From a virus: a stretch of 23,260 bases of DNA. Positions 13,982 to 21,775 of the stretch are shown in pieces. The stretch lies in IMG/VR virus record IMGVR_UViG_3300025705_000025, positions 1 to 23,260 of that record; one strand, given 5' to 3'. The first letter of the stretch is position 1, and the number at the start of each line of letters is the position of its first letter. Position numbers and translations under genes: made by a program. The notes beneath the pieces were generated by a model. The model had not been told where the DNA came from and did not search any database. It saw only the letters and a list, made by a program, of their open reading frames with translations.

Positions 13982-15246
13982 GGTACAAACCCTTCACTCT
14001 CGTACTCAATGGCTTCCTCGTCGTTATGCAACTCTGTGAAGTCCATAGTTGCCCAGTCCCAACTGACGTGAACCTCGCCTCGGGGGGCGGTTCGGGCTTC
14101 TACGACACGGATGATGCTCTGATCGTCAGCATCTGGGTTGCGCTCTACACCGAGAACGAGGTCGGCGTCCTGCACGAAGGACGATGTGTAGCCAATACTG
14201 TCGGCTGTGATGGCTCGTGTCTTCTTGTTACCCAGCTTCCAGGAGAGCACCTGCGTAGTGAGAATGACTGGGATATCCCATTTCTGAGCCAGTCTCTTCA
14301 TTGACCGAGTAATGTTAGTCAACGCTTGGGGGGAGCCTTTCGGCTCTCCGTGGTCGTCGTCCATCAAGTAACCACCGTCTACGTATAACGCATCGGGGCG
14401 GTATTCCTGTACCTTGGCGTCCAGGGCACTGACCGTGGTCAGGGACGTGGAGTCTTCAGACATATAGAAAGGCTGCATATTCTTTGCCAATATCATCTGA
14501 CGCTCGATACGGTCCATCTCTTGATTAGAGAGGTTGCCTGTAAGGATACTGTTATAGTCAACCTTGGCTCGGAGTGCGTCCCAGCGAGACAACTGTTCCT
14601 GTACCGACATCTCAAATGATACGAACAAAGGGGTCCTGCCGCTGTAGTGGGCGGCATTCGCCATAATCAACTCAAACAGAGACTTACCACGCTTAGGTTC
14701 GCCCACAAGGACGATGAATTGCTGGGGACGAAAGCCCTGGGTGATCTGATCGAGGCCATGGAAGCCGGTTGGGATTCCACGTAGAGCGTTCGGGTTGTCC
14801 CGCATCTCGTTATACTTAGCAAGACGTTCTTCCCAATCCTGGATGATGTCAAAGTCTCTGAGCTTGCTGGTCTGCTTGGTAGCCTCAGTTAAGCCCGATT
14901 GGAGAGTGGAGATGGCCTTCTCAACGTCGTCGTTGTCCAATTCACCGGACGAGCGGGTGAGCACATCTGCGATAGTGCGGAACTTGTACTGGACCATCAT
15001 CTCATCAACGAGGCCAGACCAGGACTCTGAGGAGGCGTCGTCAAGAAGGATCGAGCCATGGGCCTTACTGAAGGCCCGGTCGGTGGGAACGGAGCCATGC
15101 TCCTGGTTGTAAGCTAAGATCCACTCGTATACGGGGCGATACGTAGTTGTGAAGTGCTCCGCACGCAGCCCGAACTTGGTAGTTGATTCCAAGGACTGTT
15201 CATCGATTACTTTGCTGATGATTAGTGATTCTAGCGATGCTGACAT
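13978..15246 (-). CDS. dnaB: DnaB-type replicative helicase
   Basis: A 422-residue RecA-fold hexameric helicase. Residues 1-125 look like the DnaB N-terminal helical domain (RAEHFTTTYRPVYEWILAYN, 28-47). The motor shows IPTGFHGLDQITQGF (158-172), Walker A GEPKRGKS (182-189), SFEMS with catalytic E212, Walker B ALYVDGGYL (D290) and the sensor VILTTQV (Q332), ending with ARTAPRGEVHVSWDW, where the loop arginine binds nucleotide in trans. It would encircle the lagging strand and unwind the fork. One base separates it from the upstream stop (TAAATG). A DnaC-like loader two genes upstream and the primase just downstream agree. Confidence 0.93.
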   Translation of the reverse strand: MSASLESLIISKVIDEQSLESTTKFGLRAEHFTTTYRPVYEWILAYNQEHGSVPTDRAFSKAHGSILLDDASSESWSGLVDEMMVQYKFRTIADVLTRSSGELDNDDVEKAISTLQSGLTEATKQTSKLRDFDIIQDWEERLAKYNEMRDNPNALRGIPTGFHGLDQITQGFRPQQFIVLVGEPKRGKSLFELIMANAAHYSGRTPLFVSFEMSVQEQLSRWDALRAKVDYNSILTGNLSNQEMDRIERQMILAKNMQPFYMSEDSTSLTTVSALDAKVQEYRPDALYVDGGYLMDDDHGEPKGSPQALTNITRSMKRLAQKWDIPVILTTQVLSWKLGNKKTRAITADSIGYTSSFVQDADLVLGVERNPDADDQSIIRVVEARTAPRGEVHVSWDWATMDFTELHNDEEAIEYESEGFVP

Positions 15247-15723
15247 TTAGTATCCAAACTTTCCATCGGGGTTAACTACCGTGGCACGGTGCCACCCAAT
15301 TGCTTTAGCGTCCTCTTCGTAAGGCGTGAAGAGGGTGTGAATCTCACGGTTGTAGCGCATATCGTCTGACAGGTCTTCTAACTTGTCGTAAGAGTATACC
15401 TGGCAATCGGCCCCTTTCCTCGCCAGGTAGCTCTCAATATGCTCGACCATGAAGTCATCATAGTACGTATACACGTCAACCGCAATTCCTAACTGGTTCC
15501 TGAGATGTATCAGGGAGCGGAGGGGCATCTCGTTGATACGCCATAGAGACTTCGTACGCTTAACCCAGTCGTCAGCCTCAACGTCATCGTCATCGTCTTT
15601 CTTGAAGAGCCTGGATAGGAGACCCTGTTGTTTTACCGACTCCTGCTCTACGTTTACGATTAGACCCTCAAACCAGCAGGCGATACGACTATGTGTCGAT
15701 ACGCCGATGTCGCCCTTCTCCAT
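15247..15723 (-). CDS. HAD-like protein apparently lacking the catalytic Asp
   Basis: A 158-residue protein. The order of elements resembles a small haloacid-dehalogenase fold: an N-terminal strand IACWFEGLIV (14-23), where catalytic HADs carry DxDGT/V; an acidic insert DDDDDVEADD (43-52); a helix-strand unit RSLIHLRNQLGIAVDVYTYYDD (69-90); then HIESYLARKGADCQVYSYD; and a closing segment DAKAIGWHRATVVNPDGKFG. In place of the nucleophile Asp there is Trp-Phe-Glu, so it may be a non-catalytic relative. The assignment rests on pattern only. It is coupled by TAATG to the upstream loader gene and followed one base later by the helicase, suggesting a replication accessory role. Confidence 0.7.
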   Translation of the reverse strand: MEKGDIGVSTHSRIACWFEGLIVNVEQESVKQQGLLSRLFKKDDDDDVEADDWVKRTKSLWRINEMPLRSLIHLRNQLGIAVDVYTYYDDFMVEHIESYLARKGADCQVYSYDKLEDLSDDMRYNREIHTLFTPYEEDAKAIGWHRATVVNPDGKFGY

Positions 15724-16304
15724 TAGAGGGTTTCCAATTCAAAAGAGGCCAACGGACTACTCAGTCTATCTCCAAACCGTGCCTTGATATCCGTAACGGA
15801 GAGGGAAGTGGTGATAACGGTTGTGAGCATTGCGTCATACCTGGAACGTATCAGAGTGCCGATCTCGTGAGCGGCGAACTCAGTCCTGCGAGTCCCCTCA
15901 AGATCATCGAGAAGCAGTACATCGTACGAAGCTCGGATGTGTTTGAGAGCGTAAGGATCGTTGTACTCATCGCTCAGGATACCGTCCCCATCCTCTTCAA
16001 AGCTATTCTTAATCATGTCGATATAGGCATCCGCAGTAATCATGCGTGCCGATCTTCCATGCTTGGTGATGAGGTCCTCTACTACTCGGATCGCATTAGT
16101 GGTTTTGCCAGACCCTGCACGTCCTGAGAGGATGAGACTTGATCCCTCCTCGTAATCGTCTACGAAGTCTTCTAAATCATGTGATACATCTCTTGACTCT
16201 CTGAGGGGGCGTCCTTTAACACTCCCAAGGAAGTGAGACATGCGATCACCTTCGGAAAGGTGTGACCACCACTTCTTACTCTTCCACTGTTGGGGCGTTT
16301 TCAT
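15723..16304 (-). CDS. DnaC-like AAA+ helicase loader
   Basis: A 193-residue AAA+ ATPase. Walker A is GRAGSGKT (61-68), Walker B VLLLDDLEG (129-137), sensor 1 ITTSLS (164-169), and the arginine-finger motif is ARFGDRLSS (R180). The length and the FGDRL box match DnaC/DnaI-type loaders, without the N-terminal DnaB-binding domain of E. coli DnaC. It should place the neighbouring DnaB-type helicase on single-stranded DNA. The ATG overlaps the previous stop as ATGA and the stop overlaps the next start by one base. A transposase-type IstB ATPase is unlikely since no transposase is present. Confidence 0.88.
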   Translation of the reverse strand: MKTPQQWKSKKWWSHLSEGDRMSHFLGSVKGRPLRESRDVSHDLEDFVDDYEEGSSLILSGRAGSGKTTNAIRVVEDLITKHGRSARMITADAYIDMIKNSFEEDGDGILSDEYNDPYALKHIRASYDVLLLDDLEGTRRTEFAAHEIGTLIRSRYDAMLTTVITTSLSVTDIKARFGDRLSSPLASFELETL

Positions 16305-17062
16305 CCTGCGATCTCCTCGTACTCCTTGACTTCCTGACGTTTTAGTAGGTAAGCAGTAACATACTGCGAAAGCGTGCCTCTCTCAGGTCGGATACCTCTT
16401 GGAGAGGGGATGTTACTCTTGAGTTCTTTAGGCAAATCACACCACCTAATCAATGCAAGGTGAGGATCGACATCAGACCTGTTGAAGGGCTTGCCTGCCA
16501 GGTTGTACTTTACAACACTCTCCAGAGCGGACAGCACAGCATACGTGTAGATGAAGGACTTATCGGCAGCTAGAATCTCCGCAATAACCTCTGGATATCG
16601 GAAGCTATCGTTACAGGCTAATAGCACGGCCCGTCTCTTATCTTTCACCTCGCTAAGAACCTCGGACTTACCCATGTCCCCTAGCATCCAATGGAAGATG
16701 GGGTGGTCTTCGGGGCTGACAGTAACAACTGTACCCTCCAGACAAGCATCCATAACCTCCCGAGAGAGGAATGCCCTTGCGGGCTTACTGCTGTCTGAGG
16801 CGATACTCTGAAAGAACACATCAACCGATGTTCGTAGGGAAACGTCAGTGTAGCCTGCCTTGGTGAGACGGATGAAGGTATATCCGAGAAGGTTCTTATC
16901 CTCCTGATCGACTAGCTTAGTCATGTCTCCCATCGATTTATGGTAAGAAAAGTAGTCGATAAGGTCTTTGATGTTCCTACGGAAGAATACGGGGCGGGGG
17001 CGGGGGTTCTCCCAGTCCGTGGCATCGCCATCGTTATCCGGCCAATCGTCCCAATCACCCAT
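16301..17062 (-). CDS. Unrecognised protein in the replication block
   Basis: A 253-residue protein beginning MGDWDDWPDNDGDATDW, whose first 20 residues are strongly acidic with four Trp. The rest is helical with no catalytic motif I can identify; landmarks are DLIDYFSYHKSMGDM (33-47), DHPIFHWMLGDMGKSE (118-133) and SFIYTYAVLSALESVVKYNL (169-188). It sits directly upstream of the AAA+ loader with a 4-base overlap and is coupled by TAATG to the gene before it. An adaptor for the loader or helicase would suit this position, but that is inference. Confidence 0.75.
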   Translation of the reverse strand: MGDWDDWPDNDGDATDWENPRPRPVFFRRNIKDLIDYFSYHKSMGDMTKLVDQEDKNLLGYTFIRLTKAGYTDVSLRTSVDVFFQSIASDSSKPARAFLSREVMDACLEGTVVTVSPEDHPIFHWMLGDMGKSEVLSEVKDKRRAVLLACNDSFRYPEVIAEILAADKSFIYTYAVLSALESVVKYNLAGKPFNRSDVDPHLALIRWCDLPKELKSNIPSPRGIRPERGTLSQYVTAYLLKRQEVKEYEEIAG

Positions 17063-17913
17063 TACTTAGTCCCTTCATCGAGCATTCCTTGATCTTGTAA
17101 CACCTCAATCGTAGCAGTCGAGGCCGATGCCAGTAGGATGAGGAGGTCCCGAAGGGGTTTCAAAGCCTCATCAATGATACTCTCATTGACCTGGGGAGCG
17201 GGGGTGTCTGTGATTCCCACAGCCTCTAATGCGTTCTTGACAGCCTTATCAGCCTGTCGTGGACCCGGCCCCATGATGGACGTACCCCTATCTGGGAAAA
17301 GTTCAGCAATGATCGCTGACTTAGTAGTCCCTGTGGCACCGATACGCTCACCGTAACGTTTGACAGCGTGTGCAGTCATAGTGTCAAGCTCCAGCTTAGT
17401 GAAGGAGCGGTCTTCGTCCGGTTCGGAGTCCTCTACGACAACCTCAGAGGAAGGTGATTCCTGGGGAACCACTACGTCCTCCTCGTCTACCAGGATGATA
17501 GGCTCAAGACCGTTGGTAAGCTCAAGATAAGTGACACTACCAGTTGATCCATCACCTGTTTCGTTAAACGCATTCATTAGCATGTCCTCAGTCTCCCGAT
17601 CCTCGCCCCACATCAAGAGCACTTGGTCAACGTCGGATACTGTGGAGGCCAGCTTATTCCGTGTCTTACGGATCTCGACGTGTTCAAGACCTTTTAAGAG
17701 GGGGACTACTGTGTCACCATCCTCGTATAGAAGGACGGTAGGGATCTCAAAGTCGAGCAGGTAGTCCCAGAGGGTACCTTCGTCCTCGGTCATGGAGGCA
17801 CTTCCCCATGCGACCTTAACAGAGTCCCCTTCTTTGAGAGAGTCCTTGAGACCAGCGACGATGACCTCCTTCGGTGTACTAGCTCCTCGTCCGATGATAG
17901 CGTACGTGCCCAT
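17062..17913 (-). CDS. Unrecognised two-part protein, first gene of the replication block
   Basis: A 283-residue acidic protein. The N-terminal 115 residues look like an alpha/beta fold: GTYAIIGRGASTPKEVIVAG with a Gly-rich turn, then DSVKVAWGSA, TVLLYEDG and DQVLLMWGED (Rossmann- or SLOG-like, without a clear active site). A disordered acidic stretch (about 145-168) follows, then a helical C-terminal half with PGPRQADKAVKNALEAVGI and a Leu/Ala-rich helix EALKPLRDLLILLASASTA. AGGAAGG precedes the ATG at 17913. As the first gene after a bracketed promoter it could be regulatory or origin-associated; I cannot assign it. Confidence 0.75.
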   Translation of the reverse strand: MGTYAIIGRGASTPKEVIVAGLKDSLKEGDSVKVAWGSASMTEDEGTLWDYLLDFEIPTVLLYEDGDTVVPLLKGLEHVEIRKTRNKLASTVSDVDQVLLMWGEDRETEDMLMNAFNETGDGSTGSVTYLELTNGLEPIILVDEEDVVVPQESPSSEVVVEDSEPDEDRSFTKLELDTMTAHAVKRYGERIGATGTTKSAIIAELFPDRGTSIMGPGPRQADKAVKNALEAVGITDTPAPQVNESIIDEALKPLRDLLILLASASTATIEVLQDQGMLDEGTK

Positions 17914-17937
17914 GATGTTGAATCCTTCCTGTAGTGA

Positions 17938-17985
17938 GTGCTAGGTACTCTACCACCTAATCTCTACAGATGCAACACCTAGCAC
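17938..17985. repeat. Perfect 9-bp inverted repeat bracketing a promoter
   Basis: GTGCTAGGT (17938-17946) and ACCTAGCAC (17977-17985) are exact reverse complements, separated by 30 bases. One arm touches the -10 and covers the predicted start; the other ends one base from the -35. Corresponding arm ends are 39 bases apart, close to four helical turns. Confidence 0.65.
17940..17975 (-). promoter_or_regulatory. Candidate promoter of the replication block
   Basis: Minus strand: TTGCAT (17970-17975), a 17-base spacer ending in TGG, then TAGAGT (17947-17952). The start would be near 17940, about 26 bases before the ATG at 17913. It shares the TTGCA -35, spacing and TGG extension with the promoter at 10723, but has a weaker -10. 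Confidence 0.5.
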
Positions 17986-17988
17986 CAA

Positions 17989-19737
17989 TTAGTCGGGGCT
18001 TGGGGGCAGATCGCCCAACACTGCGTCGTAATCCAGAACAGAGTACTTGTCTAGCTCCGTGATCGGTAGGACTTCTTCACGGATGGTATCTAGGAACCCA
18101 TTAGTCCTCTCCCACTGATCGGCGTAGAGAGAGCGTGACTCGTGACGGCCACCTTCCCAGCGATAGTCAGATATCGTGTTGTTCTTATCCTTGAACCAGC
18201 CACCACGAATAACATCACCATCAAAGTAGGGTCCGATATGGTTGAGTTCCAACAGGTAGTACGAGTTGAGATTTTCGCTACTCATCTGATCCCAGTCTTT
18301 GACCCCGTACTGAACGTAGACCTCGCCCCCTGGAAAGCCATAGGGAATCTCTATCTCAAAGTAATGAGTACCGTCTACCTTAATAGGATACAGGCACAGG
18401 GCGGCTCCACCGTTGGAGGTATTCACAGGAGAGCCATCCAAGTTCAGACACCTTGCCCATAACACGTTGTCTAAGTTAGACCCCCCGGCATGTACGCTAA
18501 ACACCACCTTATCCAGTTCCACTACGTTGACGGGGGACTTAAGGGTGACGGCGGCAGTGGCTTCGTCATCGTCCCCAAGTAGTTGGTCACCAGGTGACTT
18601 GGGGGTCACAATTTCGTAGGGGTCACGGTTATCAGTGAATGGGACACTACGTGGGTTGAGAATGTGGTTCACACGAGCTGAGTAGAGTGTCAGAGTTTTA
18701 TTATCAACATCGATACCTACGTCCCGTTCGGTAACAGCTTCTAGGAAGAATGCGGTTCCAAACTCCGTACCCTTAGTCCTACGGAAAAGCCCTAGGTTGT
18801 CCACCATCTGTCGCTGACGGATGGTCCCGAGGTCGCTCTGACTGAGGTTAGCTCCGAAGTGACCGGCAACAGCATCCAGTGTCTCTGGTCCTGTGATATC
18901 AGGATCGACGGCAAGCATATTGTGATCGATAATCGTACGCATACGATCCATCTCATACCCTATGATAGATAAGAACTTGAAGAGGGGGCCGATCTTGCCA
19001 CCAGGTGGAAGCGTCCCGTACTCAGGACAGGTGACTTTATCGGGAGAGTCCCCATCACCAACTTCGATAACGGTAGTGTCGGGGGCGGTACCCTGAGCTT
19101 CGTCAGCCAATCTGTAATGATTAGGGATACGGCTGTAAAGTCCCATAGTAGACCCGTAATCCTTCGGAACGATTACAGCAAGAGAAGCTACACGTTCGTA
19201 GAATCCAGCCCATTCTCTCGGGTCGATGGCGTCGTCTCCATCAATGTCACTATCAGCCCTAGTTGCGGTTGGGTTATTACGGTAGTTGACGAACAAGGAG
19301 TAGTAAGCCCACCTACCTTCCCTACGTCCGTCGTGCGTGAAGGATGTAGTAACAATGGTGTCTTCCTCAAACCTGTAGCCCTCGCTAAGTACATCACCGT
19401 TAGAGATCGTCTCGGGGGCACCCTGATCGGAGTAGACCAGCATGTACCCTACCGCTTGCGGAGTTACCTCAACAAGATCCTTAATAGACTCAAAAGGAAC
19501 GCTCCACTTAAGGTGGACACGACCTGTGGCGTTCGGCTCATTAGATGCCGGATTAGGATAACCGTAGGTAGTGGTGGTTGCCTCAAAATAGCTGTCTGTA
19601 GCACCCCCAGATGGGGGCAGCAGCAGACCGCTTGCCTTTAATTGGTTATCGACATCAAGCCTGTCGTCTCCGTCATACCTTATGTATGAACCATGGTCAT
19701 CCATTACCCGGCGAAGCTGGAAAGCTATACGTGCCAT
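17989..19737 (-). CDS. Baseplate/tail protein with P2 gpI-like domain
   Basis: A 582-residue protein. The N-terminal 200 residues contain a fibronectin-like beta segment (RWAYYSLFVNYRNN, about 142-155) and a DSDIDGDDAIDPRE loop (about 161-174) that looks like a calcium-binding DxDxDG site. The central part (about 245-360), with GPLFKFLSIIGYEMDRMRTI and FGANLSQSDLGTIRQRQMVDN leading to FRRTKGTEFGTAFFLEAVT, matches the P2 protein I/tail-wedge type. The C-terminal 200 residues are a beta-rich domain of unknown type. P2 gpI is about 175 residues, so this is an expanded version. It follows the J-like gene with a TGATG overlap and GAGGAT upstream, as in many contractile phages. Confidence 0.78.
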   Translation of the reverse strand: MARIAFQLRRVMDDHGSYIRYDGDDRLDVDNQLKASGLLLPPSGGATDSYFEATTTTYGYPNPASNEPNATGRVHLKWSVPFESIKDLVEVTPQAVGYMLVYSDQGAPETISNGDVLSEGYRFEEDTIVTTSFTHDGRREGRWAYYSLFVNYRNNPTATRADSDIDGDDAIDPREWAGFYERVASLAVIVPKDYGSTMGLYSRIPNHYRLADEAQGTAPDTTVIEVGDGDSPDKVTCPEYGTLPPGGKIGPLFKFLSIIGYEMDRMRTIIDHNMLAVDPDITGPETLDAVAGHFGANLSQSDLGTIRQRQMVDNLGLFRRTKGTEFGTAFFLEAVTERDVGIDVDNKTLTLYSARVNHILNPRSVPFTDNRDPYEIVTPKSPGDQLLGDDDEATAAVTLKSPVNVVELDKVVFSVHAGGSNLDNVLWARCLNLDGSPVNTSNGGAALCLYPIKVDGTHYFEIEIPYGFPGGEVYVQYGVKDWDQMSSENLNSYYLLELNHIGPYFDGDVIRGGWFKDKNNTISDYRWEGGRHESRSLYADQWERTNGFLDTIREEVLPITELDKYSVLDYDAVLGDLPPSPD

Positions 19738-21317
19738 CAGCTATCCTCTGTATTCCGGCCTGGATCGTATTCGATACCACCCGTACCCTCAACTATGATT
19801 CTGCCCTTTTTCGGGAGTTTGATGTCACTGATTTGGATCTCCTTCGAGACATCATCGAGGTCTTTATCTCCAATAGGTTCTTTGGGGACGGCATCGAAGT
19901 CCCTATCGCTGAACCTTTGTACGGTAACGTAATCAACCCCGTCCACACCCAGTGCAAACTGATATACCTGGCCTAGGTGCATCTTCTGTCCAAAGAACAC
20001 GTTATCAAACATAAACAAACGGTCTAGGTTTGCCTCGACATCACGTTTAACCCAGTCAGTAACGAAGCGGGGGTTAACGTATACTTTCAGTTCAATGTCG
20101 ATGGCGGTCCAATCAACCCTATCTGCTACCTCTATATCTACCCCAAGGAGAGCACGGGGGGCAATCGATTCGATAATCGCATCCGCAAGGAGTGGTGAGA
20201 CAGTATGGTATGACGGGGTGATATCGTTCCCGCCCCCATCGGTAACAACCGAAGTGTCGAGGTAATTACTATCAAAGTTATGGGGGTGCAGCTTTACCAC
20301 ACCGTTCGGTATAATACCTGTAAATTGGTCTGCACCCAGTGGTTGGATGTACTCCACCGCTACCTTACTGACTCCTGGAACCTGGGTTGTCAAAGCCACA
20401 AAGTCCTGCTTAGTAACAGCACGGTTCTGAGAGGCAATGGTGTTCGGGATGTTCGCCTTCATCGACGCTATGGACTCTTCGTCCTGGCCCCCAGTAAACG
20501 TATCGGAGCCACGAATCTCCATTCCGATGATGGGAGATGAGTACCAGGACACGAACTCACTGGACTTGGCAGGAAAGTTACCGGCACTACCCTTACAAGT
20601 AGCGTAGGTAGCTGTAATCTCGGTACCTGTAAAGGGTGCCACGCCATTAATTGAACTACCGAAGTGGATCTCCGTGTAACCGTCTGAGTTGGTACGGGTG
20701 CTAAACACGCGGTCCCCAGCGTTTGCGTTAATCAGACGATCAACGTGCTGATAGATAACGGGGCGATCTTCAATCTCATATACACGGACAACAAGAGAGG
20801 AGATGACTACACCATTTTTCGGTAGGGTGTAACTCTGGCGGTCCCTGCCTGACGAGGAGGAAGTGAGAACACGCTCTTGGATGATTTCCCCCTCTGCGAC
20901 CACGATCTTAGAAACACCGGGGGCTATCGTGAAGTTACCAGTCGAGTAAACGTTGTGAACCTTTCCGTCATGCTGTAATTTAAAGCGTGTATACATGGGG
21001 ACATTTGTGGATTCATCTAGGTTGTTATACAGAGTGATAGTCGAGGTCGCCCCCACCCGATTGCTTGGGAGGTAATCAAACAGGTTGGCGTGAGCCAAGA
21101 CTGACTCTCTCATCTGCGCTGTGGGGAGGAAAGCCTCACCCGCTCCACGGTCGATGTAGTAGTGCATGGAGTCACCTGCGTACGCCCACAGGTCAATAAG
21201 CTGCATCATAAAGTCTGAGGGGTCCCGGTCAGTCCACTCGGGGAGAGCGAGACTGGCACGAGCCAGTAGATCGCTTTTGATCGTGCCGTACGTTCTGGAG
21301 GTGTAATTAAATGCCAT
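19737..21317 (-). CDS. Baseplate J-like wedge protein
   Basis: A 526-residue baseplate J/gp47-type protein. The N-terminal segment LPEWTDRDPSDFMMQLIDLW leading to MHYYIDRGAGEAFLPTAQMR (about 25-70) and LAHANLFDYLP is the family's helical start. The central beta part includes DGYTEIHFGSSINGVAPFTG (about 210-230), which corresponds to the G-D/N-G-x-x-G-x-x-P loop, and ATYATCKGSAGNFPAKS. Then NRAVTKQDFVALTTQVPGVS (about 300-320) is the typical fold-repeat entry. With gp25-like upstream and gpI-like downstream, it forms the wedge set that links the tail tube to the fibres. It overlaps the gp25-like gene by 11 bases. Confidence 0.9.
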   Translation of the reverse strand: MAFNYTSRTYGTIKSDLLARASLALPEWTDRDPSDFMMQLIDLWAYAGDSMHYYIDRGAGEAFLPTAQMRESVLAHANLFDYLPSNRVGATSTITLYNNLDESTNVPMYTRFKLQHDGKVHNVYSTGNFTIAPGVSKIVVAEGEIIQERVLTSSSSGRDRQSYTLPKNGVVISSLVVRVYEIEDRPVIYQHVDRLINANAGDRVFSTRTNSDGYTEIHFGSSINGVAPFTGTEITATYATCKGSAGNFPAKSSEFVSWYSSPIIGMEIRGSDTFTGGQDEESIASMKANIPNTIASQNRAVTKQDFVALTTQVPGVSKVAVEYIQPLGADQFTGIIPNGVVKLHPHNFDSNYLDTSVVTDGGGNDITPSYHTVSPLLADAIIESIAPRALLGVDIEVADRVDWTAIDIELKVYVNPRFVTDWVKRDVEANLDRLFMFDNVFFGQKMHLGQVYQFALGVDGVDYVTVQRFSDRDFDAVPKEPIGDKDLDDVSKEIQISDIKLPKKGRIIVEGTGGIEYDPGRNTEDS

Positions 21318-21699
21318 CGGTCAAGGCGCTCTCTTCGTTGAAGGGGGTGGGAAGGTTTAATGTAAGCCTGACTACCGCCGAAAGGGGGGTAGAGTATAAA
21401 ATAGTGACGATTACTACACCCGGTTCAGATGTGTCAAATAGTACGTCACGGACGGATACGGAGGATACGCTTCTGGAGATAGCGGAGATTAGGTCTACCT
21501 TGTAGTCTGCCTGCTCTAACTCGCCAAAGGTATCAAACAGATTAGCCCAGAGATTGCCCCCATAACTAGGTTTTGCCGGTCTCTCGTTATAGGATGTTAC
21601 CAAAACATCGGTAATCTTCTGTTTGATAGCCGTATCAAAGGTTCTAGTAGTAGCGGTTGATCCGTCTTCGACGGAGAATGGCGTTTTAATACTTTTCAT
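21307..21699 (-). CDS. gp25/GPW-like baseplate wedge protein
   Basis: A 130-residue protein of the T4 gp25/P2 gpW family. The family pattern is visible in FDTAIKQKITDVLVTSYNER and RPAKPSYGGNLWANLFDTFG (about 20-60), where the NERPxxPxxG box is diagnostic, followed by VRDVLFDTSEPGVVIVTILY. Gp25-like proteins hold sheath to baseplate and are a marker of contractile systems. GGAG lies about ten bases before the ATG, in a gap holding a TATACT promoter. It is the first gene of the three-gene baseplate group. Confidence 0.9.
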   Translation of the reverse strand: MKSIKTPFSVEDGSTATTRTFDTAIKQKITDVLVTSYNERPAKPSYGGNLWANLFDTFGELEQADYKVDLISAISRSVSSVSVRDVLFDTSEPGVVIVTILYSTPLSAVVRLTLNLPTPFNEESALTDGI

Positions 21700-21716
21700 A
21701 ATCTGTAATCTCCGTT

Positions 21717-21752
21717 CTCGTACAGTATACCATGGTTCTAGGGGTTTTACAC
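21717..21752 (-). promoter_or_regulatory. Candidate extended -10 promoter for the baseplate genes
   Basis: Minus strand: TATACT (21724-21729) preceded by TGG (CATGGTATACTG, identical over 12 bases to the promoter at 10723), predicted start near 21717. The hexamer 17 bases upstream, GTGTAA (21747-21752), is a poor -35. Confidence 0.5.
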
Positions 21753-21760
21753 GGGCGGGT

Positions 21761-21775
21761 ACCTGTCATACAGGT
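21761..21775 (-). other. Short hairpin at the end of the FnIII gene
   Basis: ACCTGT and ACAGGT are perfect complements around a 3-base loop, overlapping the last base of the stop codon. No T-tract follows on the minus strand, so this may protect the mRNA end or weakly terminate rather than act as a standard terminator. Confidence 0.35.

Noticed and set aside
15393-15398. TATACT on the coding strand within the HAD-like gene
   Set aside because: No TG extension and inside coding sequence; a further copy at 21393-21398 in the gp25-like gene was rejected for the same reason.
19117-19641. 174-residue plus-strand open frame opposite the gpI-like gene
   Set aside because: Composition and lack of domain pattern mark it as a shadow of the recognisable minus-strand gene; the same applies to plus-strand frames at 21985-22503, 4189-4605 and 15693-16127.
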